A DNA stretch of 40,408 nt from Nitrospirota bacterium (GTDB taxonomy: Bacteria > Nitrospirota > Nitrospiria > Nitrospirales > UBA8639), in contig JAQBUF010000028.1 in NCBI GenBank assembly GCA_027623995.1, positions 1 through 40,408 on the forward strand. Direction: 5' to 3'. Below, in pieces: positions 6,456 through 15,672 of this stretch. The notes beneath the pieces were generated by a model, which had not been told where the DNA came from, did no database searches, and saw only the letters and a list, made by a program, of their open reading frames with translations. A program made the translations under genes and the position numbers. Positions within the stretch are counted from its first letter, which is position 1, and every line of letters starts with the position of its first letter.

Positions 6456-8390
6456 TTAATTGACTTTGGCATTCCGGCGTCGGCGTGCTTTGTAGGCACT
6501 GAACACCACACCGCCAACAACAATGACGAGTGGCATGAGTCCAATATTGAGGAACTTCACTATGCCTTCCAAGGTTTCAATATTTTTTTGCAATTCATGT
6601 TGAACACCACGGAGTTCTTTTCGCGTAGAGACCAGCTCTTGCCGAAATCCATCGAGCGCGGCTTGTTGCTCGCCACTTAGAATAATCGTCGTTTGATCTT
6701 CTTTTGTCTTTTGTAAATCTTGGATCTTTCGCTCCGTATCTTTTAAACGGTTTTGCAACACCTGCTCCTTCTGGCGATATTGCATTTCCGCTTCTTGTTG
6801 AATGGCTCGGACCAATGTAAAGGGGCGCGTAAAACTCCCTCGGCTTCTGACCGTGATCAGATCACTACTTCCCGTCAGGTTGTCCAACGCATTCGTGACA
6901 AAACTATTGTTCGCCGATGTGGGAACCCCGATTCGCTGCCCAAGGAAGTTTTGTACTTGCACCCAAAACCGGTCCTGCAGCATGTCGGTATCCGCCACCA
7001 CAATCACGTTGATAGGGTTGGCAGATTCCGTGAGATGGGGTTGATCCTTTGATTCTGGTTTGACTTGCCCAACGTCATCGTCTGTACTATCGGATTCTGT
7101 GGCTTTGGGTTTGCCCTCGGGAAATGCTGTTTTGACTTTCCCTGTTATCCGCGCTGCCATCGTAAGTTTTTTTCCTTCAGGACGATAGGTCTGGAGCAAG
7201 CCTTCTACATCAGGCATAAACATCAAGCGCGACGTATCGATCTGCATCGCCTGGTCATCAGACTCGACCAATGAAATGAAGTCGATGTCACTGCCTTCCT
7301 TCTTTTGAAGAATGCCAGCGGACGCAAAGGTCAGACTTGGAAGTTTGGCGGTGATCACATCTTCCCTATTCAAATGTTTCGGTGTGAGATCAATCCACAG
7401 GGGATAGTCGGCGACAAACGTGCGAGACTGTTTTTGGAAATTTACTTTTTTCGCGAGCGGCAAATCACCAACCACCTTACCCTTGACTAATTCAATCCCC
7501 CAAGCATCAAACACCTTTCCCAAGTCCGAGTTTCGCGGGCCTTGCATGCCCATGGGATTCCGGGGATTAGGCGGAACGCGATCGGCTTCACTATGGGGAT
7601 CGACAAACACCAGGGCTCGGCCTCCACGCAGCACAAACTGGTCGATGGCATAGAGAGTCAGTTCACTTAACCTCTTGGGATGGACGATCATGAGGATCTC
7701 AATGTCCTCAGGTATATCCTTCACATCCTTGTCCAACGGCTTCACCTGCATGACTTCACGGATGGTCTCCAAAATCATCCAGGGTGGGCTTCCACCTTGC
7801 CCCGGCATCATCCCCATTTGGGGACCACCCTCAAGAGGCAGGGTACTCAGGAGCCCAACGACTTTGGGTTTGGGATTGGATAATTGATAGACTAATTTGG
7901 TGAGATCGTATTCTAAGAATTCTTCACGGTCGGGTTGAAAGAACGGAATCAGTTCTTGATCATCGGTTGAACTCGTTCCAATCAAACCAAAATAGAATTG
8001 CACGTTCCCATTATTCAACGGAACGCCTTGAAGGCCATACCCCACGGCACGATCTTCTTCTTCCGAAAAAGGCTCTGGATCGATGATGTGGAGATTTACA
8101 TTTCCACCTGCAGCTTGCTCATACTCTTGCAAGAGTTCCATCACACGGTTGGCATAGCTGTTTATGCCGGGCAATCCTGTGGCCAGTTTCTTGGACAGGT
8201 AAAACCGCAACGTGATGGGCTCTTCGAGGCCCTGTAAAATATTTTTGGTCCCTTCGGACAGGGTATAGAGCTGTTGATCCGTCAGATCAAAACGAGCCGA
8301 ACGTAATGCCACATTACTCAACACATTCACGGCAAAAAACAACACGACCGCGATGAGTAATCCACTTCCTGTTAAGAATTTTGTACTCAT
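6456..8390 (-). CDS. GldG-like ABC transporter auxiliary protein
   Basis: A 644-residue protein from ATG 8390 (MSTKFLTGSG), preferred over an upstream in-frame ATG at 8432 because AAAGG lies just before it and the first TM then falls at the N-terminus. Features: N-terminal TM, the segment RFDLTDQQLYTLSEGTKNIL characteristic of the GldG/ABC_transp_aux family, LRFYLSK, a Rossmann-like extracytoplasmic core with DPEPFSEEEDRA and FVDPHSEAD, a coiled coil of ~80 residues (RQKEQVLQNRLKDTERKIQDL), and a C-terminal TM followed by RRRRN. GldG homologues work with a GldA/GldF ABC transporter, whose genes lie immediately upstream. Gliding itself is not implied, since the family is widespread in non-gliders. 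Confidence 0.88.
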   Translation of the reverse strand: MSTKFLTGSGLLIAVVLFFAVNVLSNVALRSARFDLTDQQLYTLSEGTKNILQGLEEPITLRFYLSKKLATGLPGINSYANRVMELLQEYEQAAGGNVNLHIIDPEPFSEEEDRAVGYGLQGVPLNNGNVQFYFGLIGTSSTDDQELIPFFQPDREEFLEYDLTKLVYQLSNPKPKVVGLLSTLPLEGGPQMGMMPGQGGSPPWMILETIREVMQVKPLDKDVKDIPEDIEILMIVHPKRLSELTLYAIDQFVLRGGRALVFVDPHSEADRVPPNPRNPMGMQGPRNSDLGKVFDAWGIELVKGKVVGDLPLAKKVNFQKQSRTFVADYPLWIDLTPKHLNREDVITAKLPSLTFASAGILQKKEGSDIDFISLVESDDQAMQIDTSRLMFMPDVEGLLQTYRPEGKKLTMAARITGKVKTAFPEGKPKATESDSTDDDVGQVKPESKDQPHLTESANPINVIVVADTDMLQDRFWVQVQNFLGQRIGVPTSANNSFVTNALDNLTGSSDLITVRSRGSFTRPFTLVRAIQQEAEMQYRQKEQVLQNRLKDTERKIQDLQKTKEDQTTIILSGEQQAALDGFRQELVSTRKELRGVQHELQKNIETLEGIVKFLNIGLMPLVIVVGGVVFSAYKARRRRNAKVN

Positions 8391-8432
8391 ACCTTTAAGA
8401 ATAATCCAAAAATTTAAACTGAGAAATTCCAA

Positions 8433-8556
8433 GCAGGATGTTCAAACTTGGCTCCCAGCAAGGCCGCAGGCAGCGAGGGGGTCGAGGCGTACGGTTGAGT
8501 ACGTTGAGACCTCCGAGCAACGAGAACGCTGCTGGAGTCCAGTTTCAACATCATGC
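8433..8556. repeat. structured repeat family 2, full copy
   Basis: A 124 bp element with imperfect inverted ends (8433-8448 with 8541-8556, 14 of 16 matching). Inner stems are CTCCCAGCA with TGCTGGAG and CGTAC/GTACG around 8488-8502. It fills the gap between the ABC permease (stop one base away) and the GldG-like gene. A partial copy with the shared core CCAGCAAGGCCGCAG is at 18041-18095. Confidence 0.75.
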
Positions 8557-8557
8557 A

Positions 8558-9292
8558 TCATTCGGCTTTTTTCCATTCCAAGATTAATGCGGTAGCAAAC
8601 AGCCAGAATCCGATCAGTGAGAGGAAGTACACAATATCTCGGAAATCGATCACTCCACGACTGATGTCATTAAAATGCGTGAGAAAACTAAACGAGCTAA
8701 TCAATTCCAGAAAAAATTGAGGCGTCCATCCGCTGAAGAATTCCAACACCATCGGAAACCCACTCAACACAAAACCCAACCCCACCACCACACTAATCAC
8801 AAACGCGATGACTTGGTTTTTGGTGATGGCCGAAACGCATGAGCCAATCGCCATGAAACCACCGGCCATGATAAAACTTCCGATGTAGCCCGCCAAGATC
8901 ACTCCGTTATCAGGTTCGCCCAATAAGTTTACCGTCACCCACATAGGGAAGGTCAGGGCCAATGCAATCCCCGTGAAACACCAGGCCGCTAAAAATTTTC
9001 CTACGACGGCCTCCCACAAGGTCACGGGAAGCGTGAACAATAATTCAATCGTGCCCCCTCGCCGCTCCTCGGCCCAGAGACGCATGGCCAAGGCCGGGAT
9101 TAACACTAAATAGAGCCAGGGGTGAAAATTGAAAAAGGGAAGGAGGTCGGCTTGCCCTCGGGTAAAGAAGTTGCCTAAGTAAAACGTGAAGGTGCCAGCC
9201 AACATCAAGAAGATGACGATGAACACCGCTGCAATCGGTGTGGCAAAGTACCCTGTGAGTTCGCGTTTAAAGATAACGCCGATTCGTCCCAT
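8558..9292 (-). CDS. ABC transporter permease, GldF-like
   Basis: A 244-residue integral membrane protein with about six TM segments. The start ATG 9292 (MGRIGVIFKREL) is preceded by AAGGA at good spacing; the longer reading from 9370 runs into a palindromic intergenic repeat. The pattern FKRELTGYFATPIAAVF at the N-terminus, MRLWAEERRGGTIELLFTLPVTLWEAVVGKFLA in the cytoplasmic loop (not given in full here) and a C-terminal FRDIVYFLSLIGFWLF are typical of ABC-2 / GldF-type permeases. It pairs with the ATPase encoded just upstream on the same strand. The substrate is unknown. Confidence 0.9.
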   Translation of the reverse strand: MGRIGVIFKRELTGYFATPIAAVFIVIFLMLAGTFTFYLGNFFTRGQADLLPFFNFHPWLYLVLIPALAMRLWAEERRGGTIELLFTLPVTLWEAVVGKFLAAWCFTGIALALTFPMWVTVNLLGEPDNGVILAGYIGSFIMAGGFMAIGSCVSAITKNQVIAFVISVVVGLGFVLSGFPMVLEFFSGWTPQFFLELISSFSFLTHFNDISRGVIDFRDIVYFLSLIGFWLFATALILEWKKAE

Positions 9293-9309
9293 GATTTCCT
9301 TCGTTATGA

Positions 9310-9380
9310 GTGATGCGTAATGCGTGAAGTGTGGAGATGAGGGGCTGTCATTAAAGCAACCCTTTCGCATTACGTATCAC
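9310..9380. repeat. inverted repeat between ABC ATPase and permease genes
   Basis: GTGATGCGTAATGCG (9310-9324) pairs with CGCATTACGTATCAC (9366-9380) with one G-T wobble, and the flanks carry GTGAAG/CTTCAC. Related sequence, GCGTGATGCGTAATGAG, lies at 16670-16686, with a reverse partner around 16771-16800, in the gap between moxR and the DUF58 gene. Confidence 0.7.
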
Positions 9381-9398
9381 GCTTCACCCTTTACGCCT

Positions 9399-10355
9399 TT
9401 AAGTTAAGGATTGAGCTGGCATCGTGAGTGATCGAAACACATCGTCCAACTGCCCACGATCAACCGACACCTCGGCAACATCCCAATGTTGATTTTTTGC
9501 GCATTCGCTGATTTCACTGAGGATAGATTGCCCACCTTCTGAAACCACACAATACCCATTAACGGCCTCACCATCTAGAAGCTCTTCGATGGCCTTTACA
9601 CCTGAGACATTGTGTAAAATATCCGGCACTCCCTCAGGTAGGGGGCCTCGAAACCGAAGAACCACCGCATTATGATAGCGAGACTTGGCCTCCAATTCCG
9701 CTGGAGTACCATCCGTAATCACTTTCCCCTTGGCGATAATCATCGCCCGCGTACACACTGCTTGGACTTCTTCCAAAATATGAGTGGATAGAATAATGGC
9801 CTTTTCTCTGGCCATCTCTTTAATCAGCGCGCGAACTTCGTGCTTTTGGTTTGGGTCGAGTCCATCTGTAGGCTCATCTAAAATTAACACGGAGGGGTCA
9901 TGGAGAATCGCTTGCGCCAAACCCACCCGGCGCTTAAACCCTTTAGACAGCGTTTCAATAGATTGGTCAATCACGCCTTCCAAATTTACTTTTTGGACGG
10001 TTTCCGAGACACGTCGTTTAAGATCTTGACCTCGGAACCCTCGCATCTCTCCCATAAATAAAAGAAACGTCCAAGGGGTCATATCGCTGTACGCTGGAGC
10101 ACCTTCGGGGAGATAGCCAATGCACCGTTTGGCATCGAGAGGTTGCGATTGGATATCGAAACCATTGACCTTCACCGTGCCGCTGGTTGGGGTCAGAAAC
10201 CCAGTGATCATTTTCATGGTCGTGGATTTCCCTGCGCCATTAGGACCAAGAAAACCAAGCACTTCCCCTTGCCCCACGGTAAAGGTCACCTGATCGACGG
10301 CTACTATCGAGCCGAAGGTTTTACGAAGTTGTTGGATTTCGACAATCGAGCTCAC
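9399..10355 (-). CDS. ABC transporter ATP-binding protein, GldA-like
   Basis: A 318-residue ATPase with Walker A GPNGAGKST (about residues 38-46), Q-loop region, signature LSKGFKRRVGLAQA in the LSxGxxxR form, Walker B ILDEPTDGLDP and the H-loop STHILEEV. The C-terminal ~90 residues are the accessory region common to GldA/NatA-type ATPases. It starts with GTG (10355) after a GGGGAA site. It energises the permease encoded downstream; with the GldG-like and DUF4340 proteins it forms a four-gene unit. It is separated from batD by ~94 bp. Confidence 0.92.
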   Translation of the reverse strand: MSSIVEIQQLRKTFGSIVAVDQVTFTVGQGEVLGFLGPNGAGKSTTMKMITGFLTPTSGTVKVNGFDIQSQPLDAKRCIGYLPEGAPAYSDMTPWTFLLFMGEMRGFRGQDLKRRVSETVQKVNLEGVIDQSIETLSKGFKRRVGLAQAILHDPSVLILDEPTDGLDPNQKHEVRALIKEMAREKAIILSTHILEEVQAVCTRAMIIAKGKVITDGTPAELEAKSRYHNAVVLRFRGPLPEGVPDILHNVSGVKAIEELLDGEAVNGYCVVSEGGQSILSEISECAKNQHWDVAEVSVDRGQLDDVFRSLTMPAQSLT

Positions 10356-10449
10356 GTATTCCCCATTCCACCCTTAGGCCTTACGACTAGGAAACTCCAT
10401 ATTCGATTTTTTTTAATCATAAAATTTTTCAAGTCAACCCCTTAATTTT

Positions 10450-12267
10450 TCATGACACTTCGGTCAGATATAAAGGGGGAAGCCCGTCACTGGAGCCAGT
10501 ACGCTCCTGCTCAGTCTGCTCCATGGCACTTAACACTTTTCTACTAAATTCCTTGGCATCCCAAGCACCGCCCTCTAAAGAATATAACACACGGTCTAAT
10601 TCCCGCACCGCAGTCTTGGCCTCTGAATCCGTCAAACGTTGGGCCACTTCCTGTAACCCTAATGGGGAATGGTGACTCCACTTTTTAGCGGCCCATGCTA
10701 ACAGGGCTTCTTTGGCCTTCTTGGGATTTTTGCTGTGGCATGCTTGGGAAAAGGCATGACGGGCATAGCGCAAACTATTCGCCTTTTCTACACCACTGCC
10801 CTGGTCACGTGTTTTCCGGTTGGCTCGACGGTGGTTATACCACCAACTGAACAACGTGCCAAACCATAGGACCATGAACACGCCCGCAATGGCTTGCCAA
10901 GTGGCAACCGCCGAAGAAGAAACCAGCCCTCCGTGTTCGCCACTGAATCCCTGTTGGTCATTGACAGTTTCTTTTCCTAACTGACGACCAGGATCTACAG
11001 CCAACCCAGAACTTAGGCTCGGTTGTTCTGCATGAGGAACCGCCTGATTTCCTGTTTCAGGGGAAATAGCCACAGTACGAGAGGGCAACACGGCCACTCG
11101 ATTTTGCTTCGTCTTCGAATCCCACCAGGGAATACGAATTTCGGGTAGATAAAGAATTCCGGATGCGCTTGGGACAAAGGCCATTTTTTGTTGACGGATA
11201 CCAATGGCCGAGCTTCCCTCCGCAGTTGTTTCGGTTTTGGCTTGATCTGGGTAGATTTTGACATCCGGCTGATCAATGATCGGCAACTCGGGCAATTGAG
11301 TCCCAGTCAACCCTTTCGCCACCATGGTCACGGTTCGAGTAATGGGTTCGCCAACTGTCGCATGTTCTTCGAAATTCTCTGGAAGCCAGGATTCTTGAAG
11401 CACCAATTCCTGAGCCGGTAACCATAGGTCTCCCTGAACGGTTGGGGGAATAGGCTGAACCGTGAGTGTGAAACCCTTGCTCCTTGTCCGCACGGTACGC
11501 ACAGAACCAAAGGGATCGCTCCCAAAAAATCCTGGCCGGTTCCCTCTCATATCATCAAAGAGTGATCGTCGACCTTGTCGATCCTGAACTTTTCCTGTGA
11601 ACGTCAAGGGCGGGATGGTGACCGAACCGCTCTTTTGTGGGAACAAAGCATAGTGCCGTTCAATCACCCCATACCGACGCCCATCAACCACGGTTTCAAA
11701 TGAGCGATCGTCCCCAAGTTTCTGAACTAGCACATCAGGGGCCTTGGGTTCATCGAGACTTCCTTCACGGAGCGGAAGCGCATGAAACAGTTTCACCGTC
11801 ACGGTGACCTGACTCTGGACGTAGGGATCTTTAGGCTCAACCTGAACATCCAAGAATAGATCAGGAGGCTGGCCTGATTTGCCTGGTTGTCCTGCTGGGA
11901 GAACTTTCAGCGTTAAGGGGAGACTCATTTCAGCGCCCACGGGAATCGGTGGAATGACAATCGATCCAGCGCGTTTGGGCGCCAAGGTACTCACCCATTC
12001 AGTCGAGGATTCCATCGTCCCATTGATGATGCTTGTGCGGCTGCTTTGTGAGGTGCCCAGGACATCAAAGTCATTGGCTAACACCGAAAGATCAGGAGAC
12101 CCATCGGGGCTACCGCCACTGAATTTGACGACCAATTTAACGGTCTCTTCAATGGTAATAGGATTTCGATCGACGAAAATCGTGACCGCTTGAGCCCAAG
12201 TAGGCGCTGAAAGCCCAACAGTTAATACGACGAACGCCAGCGCGAAAGACCACACCATCTTCACCAT
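10450..12267 (-). CDS. batD: BatD family protein
   Basis: A 605-residue envelope protein: a signal peptide (residues 1-25, ending near APTWAQA), then repeated beta-sandwich modules with NPITIEETVKLVVKFSGG, FDVLGTSQSSRTSIING, VERHYALFPQKSGSVTIPPL and FVPSASGILYLPEIRIPWW, a single TM near residue 455-475 (IAGVFMVLWFGTLFSWWY) and a cytoplasmic helical tail. This matches BatD, a partner of the VWA proteins BatA and BatB in the Bat (Bacteroides aerotolerance) cluster. The start overlaps the end of the batB/C fusion by 7 bp, so the two are translated together. The biochemical role of BatD is not known. Confidence 0.9.
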   Translation of the reverse strand: MVKMVWSFALAFVVLTVGLSAPTWAQAVTIFVDRNPITIEETVKLVVKFSGGSPDGSPDLSVLANDFDVLGTSQSSRTSIINGTMESSTEWVSTLAPKRAGSIVIPPIPVGAEMSLPLTLKVLPAGQPGKSGQPPDLFLDVQVEPKDPYVQSQVTVTVKLFHALPLREGSLDEPKAPDVLVQKLGDDRSFETVVDGRRYGVIERHYALFPQKSGSVTIPPLTFTGKVQDRQGRRSLFDDMRGNRPGFFGSDPFGSVRTVRTRSKGFTLTVQPIPPTVQGDLWLPAQELVLQESWLPENFEEHATVGEPITRTVTMVAKGLTGTQLPELPIIDQPDVKIYPDQAKTETTAEGSSAIGIRQQKMAFVPSASGILYLPEIRIPWWDSKTKQNRVAVLPSRTVAISPETGNQAVPHAEQPSLSSGLAVDPGRQLGKETVNDQQGFSGEHGGLVSSSAVATWQAIAGVFMVLWFGTLFSWWYNHRRANRKTRDQGSGVEKANSLRYARHAFSQACHSKNPKKAKEALLAWAAKKWSHHSPLGLQEVAQRLTDSEAKTAVRELDRVLYSLEGGAWDAKEFSRKVLSAMEQTEQERTGSSDGLPPLYLTEVS

Positions 12268-14126
12268 GATTGCCCCGTTGTTTGCTGAGTATTTCCACGT
12301 CGACGATGTTCAAGTAAAAACTTCTGGCGAAGGAGTCCACCGGGATCATCTGGTATTCGGCGTAACCATTGTTCCGTGGCTTGGCGTTCTTCTAAGTTTT
12401 CATCTTGCTCCTGATCGGCTTTGGCCACTTGAGACCCCTCACGTTCTTCGTCATTGGCTTTCGGAGAGGATCCATGTTGTTCCTGAGCAACATTTGAAGA
12501 ATCTTCCTGCTGATTCTGTTTGCCAGGAGAAGACTTACTTTCTTTTTCACTAGGTTGATTCTTGTCTGAAGATGAGGATGCCTCCTGCTGACCAGATTCT
12601 CCTGATTTCTCTTCTTGATTTGGTTGCCCTTGAGATCCTTGCTGGTCTTGCGATTGCTCCCCTTGATTCTCGGAACCCTGAGAAGACTGTTGGCCACCCT
12701 GCTCATTCTTTTCCGAATCGCCTTGGCCATCTTGGGATTGTTCTTGGGATTGTTGCTGTTGCTGCTCCAATAACTTCCTGATGAGGTCCGCATTATGCTG
12801 AGCATCTTCATGATCGGGATTCTGTTGAAGCATGTGTTCGTAGGATTTCAGCGCCTCTTCATATTTTCCTAATCGTGCAAGTGCATTGCCTTGGTTATAG
12901 AGGCTCTCGGGATTGGTTTGATCACCAAACGTCTGGGCTGCTTGTTCAAACTGACCGGCTTGGTAATTTGCCACCCCGCGCCAATTCTGATCTTCAAATA
13001 TTTCAGCCGCTTCTTTGGGCTTACCCTGCTCCAGCATTCGAGTGGCTTGTTGATCGGGGCGGCTCCACAGATCTTCCCATGTCCATGCGTGAGCCGGCAT
13101 CGGAAAAAGCAAACCGATGAATAACACGACTCCGACCCAACCTCGGCGAAACGCAGGAACTCCCAACATCAACACCGCAAGAACGAGCCATGGACCTTCT
13201 TCCTGCCACAGGTCCGTGTTTCGTTCGGTTTCCTTTGATTCGTCAAATGCTGGTTGATTGATGGGCATGTCGAGAATCCTATCGAGATCACGATCATCGG
13301 ATTGGATCGTGTCGAACTGACCACCTCCCGAACGAGCCAATGCTTGAAGTGAACCGCGATCAAGCTTCGGAATCACAATGGCACCGGATTGATCCGTCAG
13401 AAATCCTCCACTAGGAATTGGAATCGGTGCACCGTCTTCCGATCCAACGCCCAGCACCGAAACCACCCGCCCTTTTTGACGAAGGAACTCTACCATGTCC
13501 AGCACTGCCGAGCCTTCAGCGCCATCAGTAATGAGCAGAATGGTACCTTCAGAAATCGTGCTTTGCTCCAAGAGCTGGTCGGCTCGCTCCAACGCCAGTT
13601 CCGGACGACTTCCTTGAACTGGTGCCAGCTCAGTCAACAGAGCAGGCACCATGGAGGCAATGGTCTTCGCATCATCCGTGAGAGGCGAAACCACAAAGGG
13701 ATCATAGGCAAACACCACCAAACCAGTTTGCCCTTCGGTCCGACGCTTCAAAATATCCAGCACTTTGTGCTTGGCCCGAGTCAGCCGCGATGGGCGAAGA
13801 TCCTGCGCATCCATTGAGCGGGAGATGTCGAGTACAATAACGAGTGCCGATTCCGACCGAACCACAGGTTGCGGCAATTTCGACCACACGGGACCCGCCA
13901 ACGCGAGCAGCGCAACACACCATCCTATGCCCAACAACACCCACGCGCTTTTTCCGCCGGCTTGATCATTGCCAATCAACAGATGCGGCAATAAATGTGA
14001 ATCACAGACCTGTTGCCAAGATCGTCCGGCTTGGGTGCTGCGCATCAATCGCCACAGAATCCAGGCCACGGGCACCAAGCCCAGCAACCACCAGGGTCGT
14101 AGAAAATGAAAAGTCTCGAAGTTCAT
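12261..14126 (-). CDS. BatB/BatC fusion: VWA domain plus TPR
   Basis: A 621-residue protein from ATG 14126 (MNFETFHFLRPWW), which overlaps the batA stop by 4 bp (ATGA). Domain order: a Bat-type N-terminal TM pair, a von Willebrand A domain with the MIDAS start VLDISRSMDAQD (about residue 100), further TMs around residues 285-345 and then TPR-like repeats (WRGVANYQAGQFEQAAQTF, SLYNQGNALARLGKYEEALKSYE). The last ~150 residues are an extreme low-complexity region rich in Q, S, E, G and N. In many genomes batB and batC are separate; here the VWA and TPR parts are one polypeptide. The role is likely envelope complex assembly or stress tolerance together with BatA and BatD. Confidence 0.88.
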   Translation of the reverse strand: MNFETFHFLRPWWLLGLVPVAWILWRLMRSTQAGRSWQQVCDSHLLPHLLIGNDQAGGKSAWVLLGIGWCVALLALAGPVWSKLPQPVVRSESALVIVLDISRSMDAQDLRPSRLTRAKHKVLDILKRRTEGQTGLVVFAYDPFVVSPLTDDAKTIASMVPALLTELAPVQGSRPELALERADQLLEQSTISEGTILLITDGAEGSAVLDMVEFLRQKGRVVSVLGVGSEDGAPIPIPSGGFLTDQSGAIVIPKLDRGSLQALARSGGGQFDTIQSDDRDLDRILDMPINQPAFDESKETERNTDLWQEEGPWLVLAVLMLGVPAFRRGWVGVVLFIGLLFPMPAHAWTWEDLWSRPDQQATRMLEQGKPKEAAEIFEDQNWRGVANYQAGQFEQAAQTFGDQTNPESLYNQGNALARLGKYEEALKSYEHMLQQNPDHEDAQHNADLIRKLLEQQQQQSQEQSQDGQGDSEKNEQGGQQSSQGSENQGEQSQDQQGSQGQPNQEEKSGESGQQEASSSSDKNQPSEKESKSSPGKQNQQEDSSNVAQEQHGSSPKANDEEREGSQVAKADQEQDENLEERQATEQWLRRIPDDPGGLLRQKFLLEHRRRGNTQQTTGQSW

Positions 14127-15187
14127 CCGTTGGCTGCCTTGGGCAAGGGTGCAGTACTCAGCTCTTCGGCTCGTGTAGTTTTCGCAAAAGGGTTTCTGAA
14201 GCCGAGGCAGCTCACCGACATCAACACTGACAACATCATGGCGGCACCCAATGGCCACACAAACAAATCCGTGATGGGACGAAAATATTCTGTATCTTTA
14301 ATTACCGGTTCGAGTTGATCGAGTTGACGATAGACAGTCTCCAACCCTTTGGTATCGCGTGCGCGAAAATACACCCCTCCGGTAAGTTCCGCGACAGCAG
14401 TCAAGGTTTTTTCATCCAAGTCACTGGCGGGATTGATCACGCGCGTGCCAAACATGGTGTCCATTTCCATGTAATCCGATCCCACCCCAATCGCATGAAT
14501 GCGAATCCCTTCTTTGGCCGCAAGTTTCGCGGCTTGAACGGGGTCCACTTCCCCAGCAGTACTCGTGCCATCCGTGAGCAAGATCACCAGACGATGGTCT
14601 TGGGCTTGATGTTGAAAGCGTTTCACCGCAAGGCCAATAGCATCGCCAATCGCCGTTTCTTTTCCCGCCAATCCAATTTCACTTTCTTTCAACATTTGTT
14701 GGACGGTCTGTCGATCAAAGGTCAGTGGGGTTTGGAGATAGGCTCTCGATCCAAATAAAATCAATCCCAGCCGGTCCCCCTTGCGACGTTGAATAAATTC
14801 TCCAGCGACTTCTTTCACCACCTGCAAACGATTGGCTTTTTCCCCATTCAAGGCAAAGTCTGGAATTTCCATGCTACCGGAGAGATCTACCGCCAACATC
14901 ACATCGCGACCGCTCACCGGTAAGGCAATAGGGTCTCCTACCCATTGAGGTCGAGCCCCGGCAATCACGAGGCAGGTCCAGACCACAATCGCCATCCAAA
15001 ATATTCCTGATTTTAATGAAGTCCCTTGTTGCAAAACTTGTCCACCCTGGGCATCCGTCACGGCGTGATAAAAGGGAACTCGAAGAGCGGACTCGGATTT
15101 CAGCGGAGTCGCACGAGGAAACACATACTTCGCCACAAACGGAATCACCAAACAGACGAAGACCCAGGGCCAGGCGAACTCCATCAT
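14123..15187 (-). CDS. batA: BatA-like VWA domain membrane protein
   Basis: A 354-residue protein with N-terminal TM segments (FAWPWVFVCLVIPFVAKYVF and IFWMAIVVWTCLVIAGA), a VWA domain with a complete MIDAS (AVDLSGSMEIPDF; later LILFGSRAYLQTPLT and LLTDGTSTAGEV) and a C-terminal TM. This is the canonical BatA layout, a metal-ion-dependent adhesion fold facing the periplasm. Start and stop overlap both neighbours by 4 bp (DUF4381 upstream, batB/C downstream), so the trio is certainly co-translated. Confidence 0.9.
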   Translation of the reverse strand: MMEFAWPWVFVCLVIPFVAKYVFPRATPLKSESALRVPFYHAVTDAQGGQVLQQGTSLKSGIFWMAIVVWTCLVIAGARPQWVGDPIALPVSGRDVMLAVDLSGSMEIPDFALNGEKANRLQVVKEVAGEFIQRRKGDRLGLILFGSRAYLQTPLTFDRQTVQQMLKESEIGLAGKETAIGDAIGLAVKRFQHQAQDHRLVILLTDGTSTAGEVDPVQAAKLAAKEGIRIHAIGVGSDYMEMDTMFGTRVINPASDLDEKTLTAVAELTGGVYFRARDTKGLETVYRQLDQLEPVIKDTEYFRPITDLFVWPLGAAMMLSVLMSVSCLGFRNPFAKTTRAEELSTAPLPKAANG

Positions 15188-15669
15188 GGTTTAGGTCTCC
15201 GATTCCCTTGCAGCCACTGCTCCACTGTCGCGATCAACTCTTGCACTTGCACTGATTCGTGACTTCCGTAAGGTACCGAGACCAAAACTCTTCCCGCTCC
15301 TTCGGTAAACTGGTTGGTCATCCCTTTTTCATTGAGAAAAGTGAGCCATTGTTGTCCGGTGAGACCAGCAACTTGCTCTCGCCCATAGACGGCCATGGCA
15401 TATCGACGAAGAAGACGAGACAAACCAAAAGTGAGGGTATGATCTTGTTGATTGGCGGCGTAGGATTCGCGAAGACCTTGAAGCTCATGGCGAGCGGTTT
15501 TAAGCGCCTTGGGCGTTCGAAATCGTCGAAAGGCCCATATTGAGAGAGGGATCAGGCCCATGACGAGAATCAAAGCCATCCACCATCCAGGTGCTGGTGG
15601 CCAAAACGACACGGGATCGGGAAGATGAATGTCGCGCAAATCACTCAAGGGATCAGGGGCGCCGTTCAT
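15184..15669 (-). CDS. DUF4381 domain protein
   Basis: A 161-residue protein with the DUF4381 pattern: DLRDIHLPDPVSFWPPAPGWW at the N-terminus, one TM (ALILVMGLIPLSIWAF), and a cytoplasmic helical part ending with ELIATVEQWLQ. DUF4381 genes sit between DUF58 and the VWA genes in MoxR/Bat clusters, exactly as here. The gap to the DUF58 stop is 3 bp and it overlaps batA by 4 bp. Function is unknown. Confidence 0.9.
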   Translation of the reverse strand: MNGAPDPLSDLRDIHLPDPVSFWPPAPGWWMALILVMGLIPLSIWAFRRFRTPKALKTARHELQGLRESYAANQQDHTLTFGLSRLLRRYAMAVYGREQVAGLTGQQWLTFLNEKGMTNQFTEGAGRVLVSVPYGSHESVQVQELIATVEQWLQGNRRPKP

Positions 15670-15672
15670 CGC

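Noticed and set aside
9310-9380. Intergenic hairpin as a transcription terminator between ATPase and permease
   Set aside because: The loop is ~41 bases, there is no T-run, and it would split an obvious operon.
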